DNA from: Flavobacteriaceae bacterium UBA7684
Lineage (GTDB): Bacteria; Bacteroidota; Bacteroidia; Flavobacteriales; Flavobacteriaceae
Direction of reading: 5' to 3'
DNA length: 64,000 nucleotides
Assembly (NCBI GenBank): GCA_002482885.1
Contig: DLGW01000005.1
Location: 284,144-348,143, forward strand
The notes beneath the pieces were generated by a model. That model was not told where the DNA came from. It saw only the letters and a program-made list of their open reading frames with translations, and made no database searches. This document shows positions 62,025-64,000 of this stretch, piece by piece. Both the position numbers and the translations under genes were made by a program. Within the stretch, counting starts at the first letter, position 1. Each line of letters opens with the position of its first letter.

Positions 62025-63032
62025 TTACGCTTCTAATTCCTTTCTGATTTCTAGTCTTGCTTTAGCTTCTATAAGTAAAGAATGAAGTTTTTGCTCTAAT
62101 TCTTTTTTGGAAGGAAGTTCCGTCCAATATTCGGCTACCATTATTCCATCTTTGTGCATTTCTAATAATTCTATCTGCTCATTACTTTTACCAGCGCACA
62201 AGATTAAACCTATTGGACTATTTTCGCCTTCTTGTTTGTCGTATTTGTCTAACCATTTTAGGTACAATTCCATTTGTCCTTTATGGCTAGGTTTGAATTC
62301 CCCTAACTTCAACTCAATAGCTATCAATCGTTTTAGTTTTCGGTGATAAAACAGTAAATCCAAATAAAAATCTTTGCCATCTAAAATAATTCGTTTTTGT
62401 CGCTCCACAAATGAAAAACCAGTACCCAATTCCAAAATAAAATTTTCAAGCTCTTTGATGATAGCGGTTTCTAAATCGTTTTCTAAGTAACCGTCTTTTA
62501 GTTCTAAAAAATCAAGAAAATAAGGATCTTTAAAGGTGTTTTTTATTTCTGTAAATTCATCTGAAACTTGTAAAATAGCTATTTCGTTCCGTTCAAAAGC
62601 TTTGCGTTCGATTTGGTGTTGTAATTATCTTTTACTCCATTTTTCTTCAACTGCTTTTTGCGCGTAAAACATTCTTGCTTCATTTGTTTTTATGCTTAGT
62701 AATATGATGAAATTTGTCCAACTCAATTGTGTCACCAGTGGTGACACAATTCCAAAATCAGAAAATAAATCTGCAAATTGCATCATTCTTCTCACGTTAC
62801 GTAAGGTGTAACTTCTGCCGTATTGCTTTTCTAACAGTTTTGAAATATTAGCGACTACTTTTTCACCGTATTCAGCTCTTTCATTTTTTAGAATATGGTC
62901 ATTTATTCTCTTGCCTATATGCCAATAGGTTATGGTAAGAATGCTGTTTACTTGTGAAACTACTTGCTTTTTACCCTGTTCAATGAGGTTTGAAAGGTCT
63001 GTAAAAAGCACTTTTTCAATTTCTTGGGTCAT
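62025..63032 (-). pseudogene. DUF1016 (YhcG-like) PDDEXK nuclease gene with one in-frame stop
   Basis: Read through, the gene encodes 335 residues: DUF1016 N-terminal domain (TYWHIGKRINDHILKNERAE, YGRSYTLRNVRRMMQFADLF, TNEARMFYAQKAVEEKWSKR) and the C-terminal PDDEXK nuclease domain (FLDFLELKDGYLENDLETAI, FYLDLLFYHRKLKRLIAIEL with Asp and Glu-x-Lys). The only damage is TAA at 62625-62627, directly after WSKR, where relatives have Glu (GAA). The frame resumes LQHQIERKAFERNE without a shift. So a single G-to-T change would explain it. The family has been linked to defence and mobile-element contexts. Either the allele is a null mutant or the stop is suppressed. Confidence 0.85.
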
Positions 63033-63055
63033 TATTGTGTTGTTTAATCGTTTAA

Positions 63056-63093
63056 TCGGGAAATTGTGGTGAAGTCGGATTACAAATCCGACT
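63056..63093. repeat. Direct repeat plus palindrome, right copy
   Basis: 63056-63080 repeats 61981-62005. It runs into the palindrome AGTCGGATT-ACA-AATCCGACT at 63073-63093, identical to the one at 46429-46449. Confidence 0.88.
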
Positions 63094-63100
63094 GATTGGG

Positions 63101-63796
63101 TTATAATCCTATCATTTTTTTTCCAATTTCTTTCACAACTTCTTTGGCAAATTCCATAAAAATCTCTTTAAAAATTGGTAATCCTTTTTTTCGAGTTTCT
63201 GCCCAAAATCTGGACAATCTATACATCACCTCATTTTTAGTCAGCTCAGTAATGGTTTTATTAAGATTTTCTGCTATTTCTTTTGCTTTCGTAAGTTCAA
63301 GCCTTTCATTGTCATCTTCAATATTTTCAATTCGTTGTATAGATTTAACGAGATATGCACTTATAAGGATTTGTTTTTCTAATTCAAATGGTTTGAAATC
63401 TGCATCTTCTTCAACTAACTTATATTCATTAAAAAACTCTTCTGTATATGATGCAACAATTGGGTCGTCCTCAAGGAAAAAATTAGTTTCCTCGTATTTT
63501 TTTAATATTTCGCCCCATGCATTTAGAGAATTACTAACACCTGAGAAATTTAAGGTTCTACTTCGTCCTTCTGTTACATTTTCACTAGTAGGTTTATACG
63601 ATATAGAATATACAAATTCTCCACTAGAGGGTTTATCAAAAGAATTTATTTGAAAAAAGAAATCTGATTCGGGATCTTTATCTTCATAGCGAATCAAACA
63701 ATTATCTGCTTTGACAATTTTACTTAAATGAGGAAAACTTTTTTTGAATTCATTCATTTGGTTTAGAATTATCAATGGAATGTCTTTTTTCTTCAT
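63101..63796 (-). CDS. Uncharacterised soluble protein
   Basis: A 231-residue protein I do not recognise; no signal peptide or membrane helix. The N-terminal half is beta-rich and charged (NCLIRYEDKDPESDFFFQIN, GEFVYSISYKPTSENVTEG). The C-terminal half is helical (KQILISAYLVKSIQRIENIE, ERLELTKAKEIAENLNKTIT) and ends in a Lys/Glu amphipathic stretch IFMEFAKEVVKEIGKKMIGL. It lies between the palindrome (7 bases from its stop) and the TTATCAACACC repeat (71 bases from its start), the same place as the membrane protein at 46465. The two proteins are unrelated. A defence-type cargo gene is possible but unproven. Confidence 0.6.
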   Translation of the reverse strand: MKKKDIPLIILNQMNEFKKSFPHLSKIVKADNCLIRYEDKDPESDFFFQINSFDKPSSGEFVYSISYKPTSENVTEGRSRTLNFSGVSNSLNAWGEILKKYEETNFFLEDDPIVASYTEEFFNEYKLVEEDADFKPFELEKQILISAYLVKSIQRIENIEDDNERLELTKAKEIAENLNKTITELTKNEVMYRLSRFWAETRKKGLPIFKEIFMEFAKEVVKEIGKKMIGL

Positions 63797-63867
63797 AAGT
63801 TGTAAATAATTTCTGCCAATTCAAAAATACACCAAACCATAAAACACACTACGTATTAAAGAAATAT

Positions 63868-64000
63868 TTATCAACACCAACCGCCTTTCATTTTAGAAAT
63901 TATAGTTTTTAAAATGCAAGGCTAGACTTTTTTGTTTCTTTTTTTGGCAATGAAAAAAAGAAAAGTTTTTTGCGTTAAGGACAGCAGTGGAAATCCTTTT
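63868..64000. repeat. Dispersed tail repeat, second copy, with the start of another structured element
   Basis: Begins TTATCAACACCAACCGCC and follows the copy at 47078, without about 95 bases of it. The hairpin TTTCTTTTTTT / AAAAAAAGAAA (63935-63945, 63953-63963) keeps the loop GGCAATG while both arms differ from the first copy. GCGTT (63972-63976) starts a fifth structured element (E), read on the - strand, that runs beyond the window. Confidence 0.8.

Overview
This is an AT-rich chromosomal window from a member of the Bacteroidota, most likely Flavobacteriaceae. The evidence is the gliding-motility ABC genes gldF and gldG, a TonB receptor paired with a DUF4249-like lipoprotein, the merR-crtI-crtB-crtZ carotenoid operon, the order zapA / 6S-like RNA / rny, and promoters of the Bacteroidota type (-33 TTTG, -7 TAnnTTTG). 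No rRNA, tRNA, CRISPR array, complete insertion sequence or prophage was seen. The genus cannot be named from the sequence.

Region 1 (1-24508, all + strand, mostly overlapping or nearly abutting genes) is a surface-polysaccharide locus whose start lies outside the window. It opens with a HisH/HisF-type amidotransferase pair, a GNAT acetyltransferase, a formyltransferase and a pseudaminic-acid synthase (PseI). These fit synthesis of a modified nonulosonic acid, probably bearing an amidino or formyl group. A second nonulosonic-acid set follows (NeuB, NeuC, NeuA), then a second formyltransferase, a polysaccharide deacetylase, about ten glycosyltransferases or exostosin-like proteins, a methyltransferase, a Wzy-type polymerase/ligase and an initiating sugar-phosphate transferase. 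Two decayed genes (5219-5477 and 15365-15754) and a run of eight G in neuA suggest a locus under diversifying selection. No flippase or outer-membrane export gene is visible, so those must lie upstream or elsewhere.

Region 2 (24505-44931, nearly all - strand) is core genome. It holds the carotenoid operon led by a MerR regulator carrying the CarH-type B12-photoreceptor signature, rny, a 6S-like RNA, zapA with a coiled-coil partner, a TonB receptor/lipoprotein pair, icd, rplS, dnaN, gldG-gldF, a SAM-hydroxide adenosyltransferase, phoH (+), a Sua5/YciO protein and uvrD. No lycopene cyclase gene is present next to crtZ, where the polysaccharide locus abuts.

Region 3 (44932-64000) mixes housekeeping genes (rlmD, M1 peptidase, lysA, sucC, Na/Ca exchanger, RlmL-like methyltransferase, ZIP transporter, murQ) with an accessory layer of dispersed repeats. 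Four GC-rich elements plus part of a fifth share one three-way-junction layout, with closing stems that differ in sequence but still pair. Two separate loci (45.5-47.4 kb and 62.0-64.0 kb) have the same order of boundary repeats around unrelated genes: a Bro-N antirepressor plus a membrane protein in one, and a DUF1016/YhcG nuclease broken by a single stop codon plus an unknown protein in the other. This cassette-like arrangement is the most unusual thing in the window.
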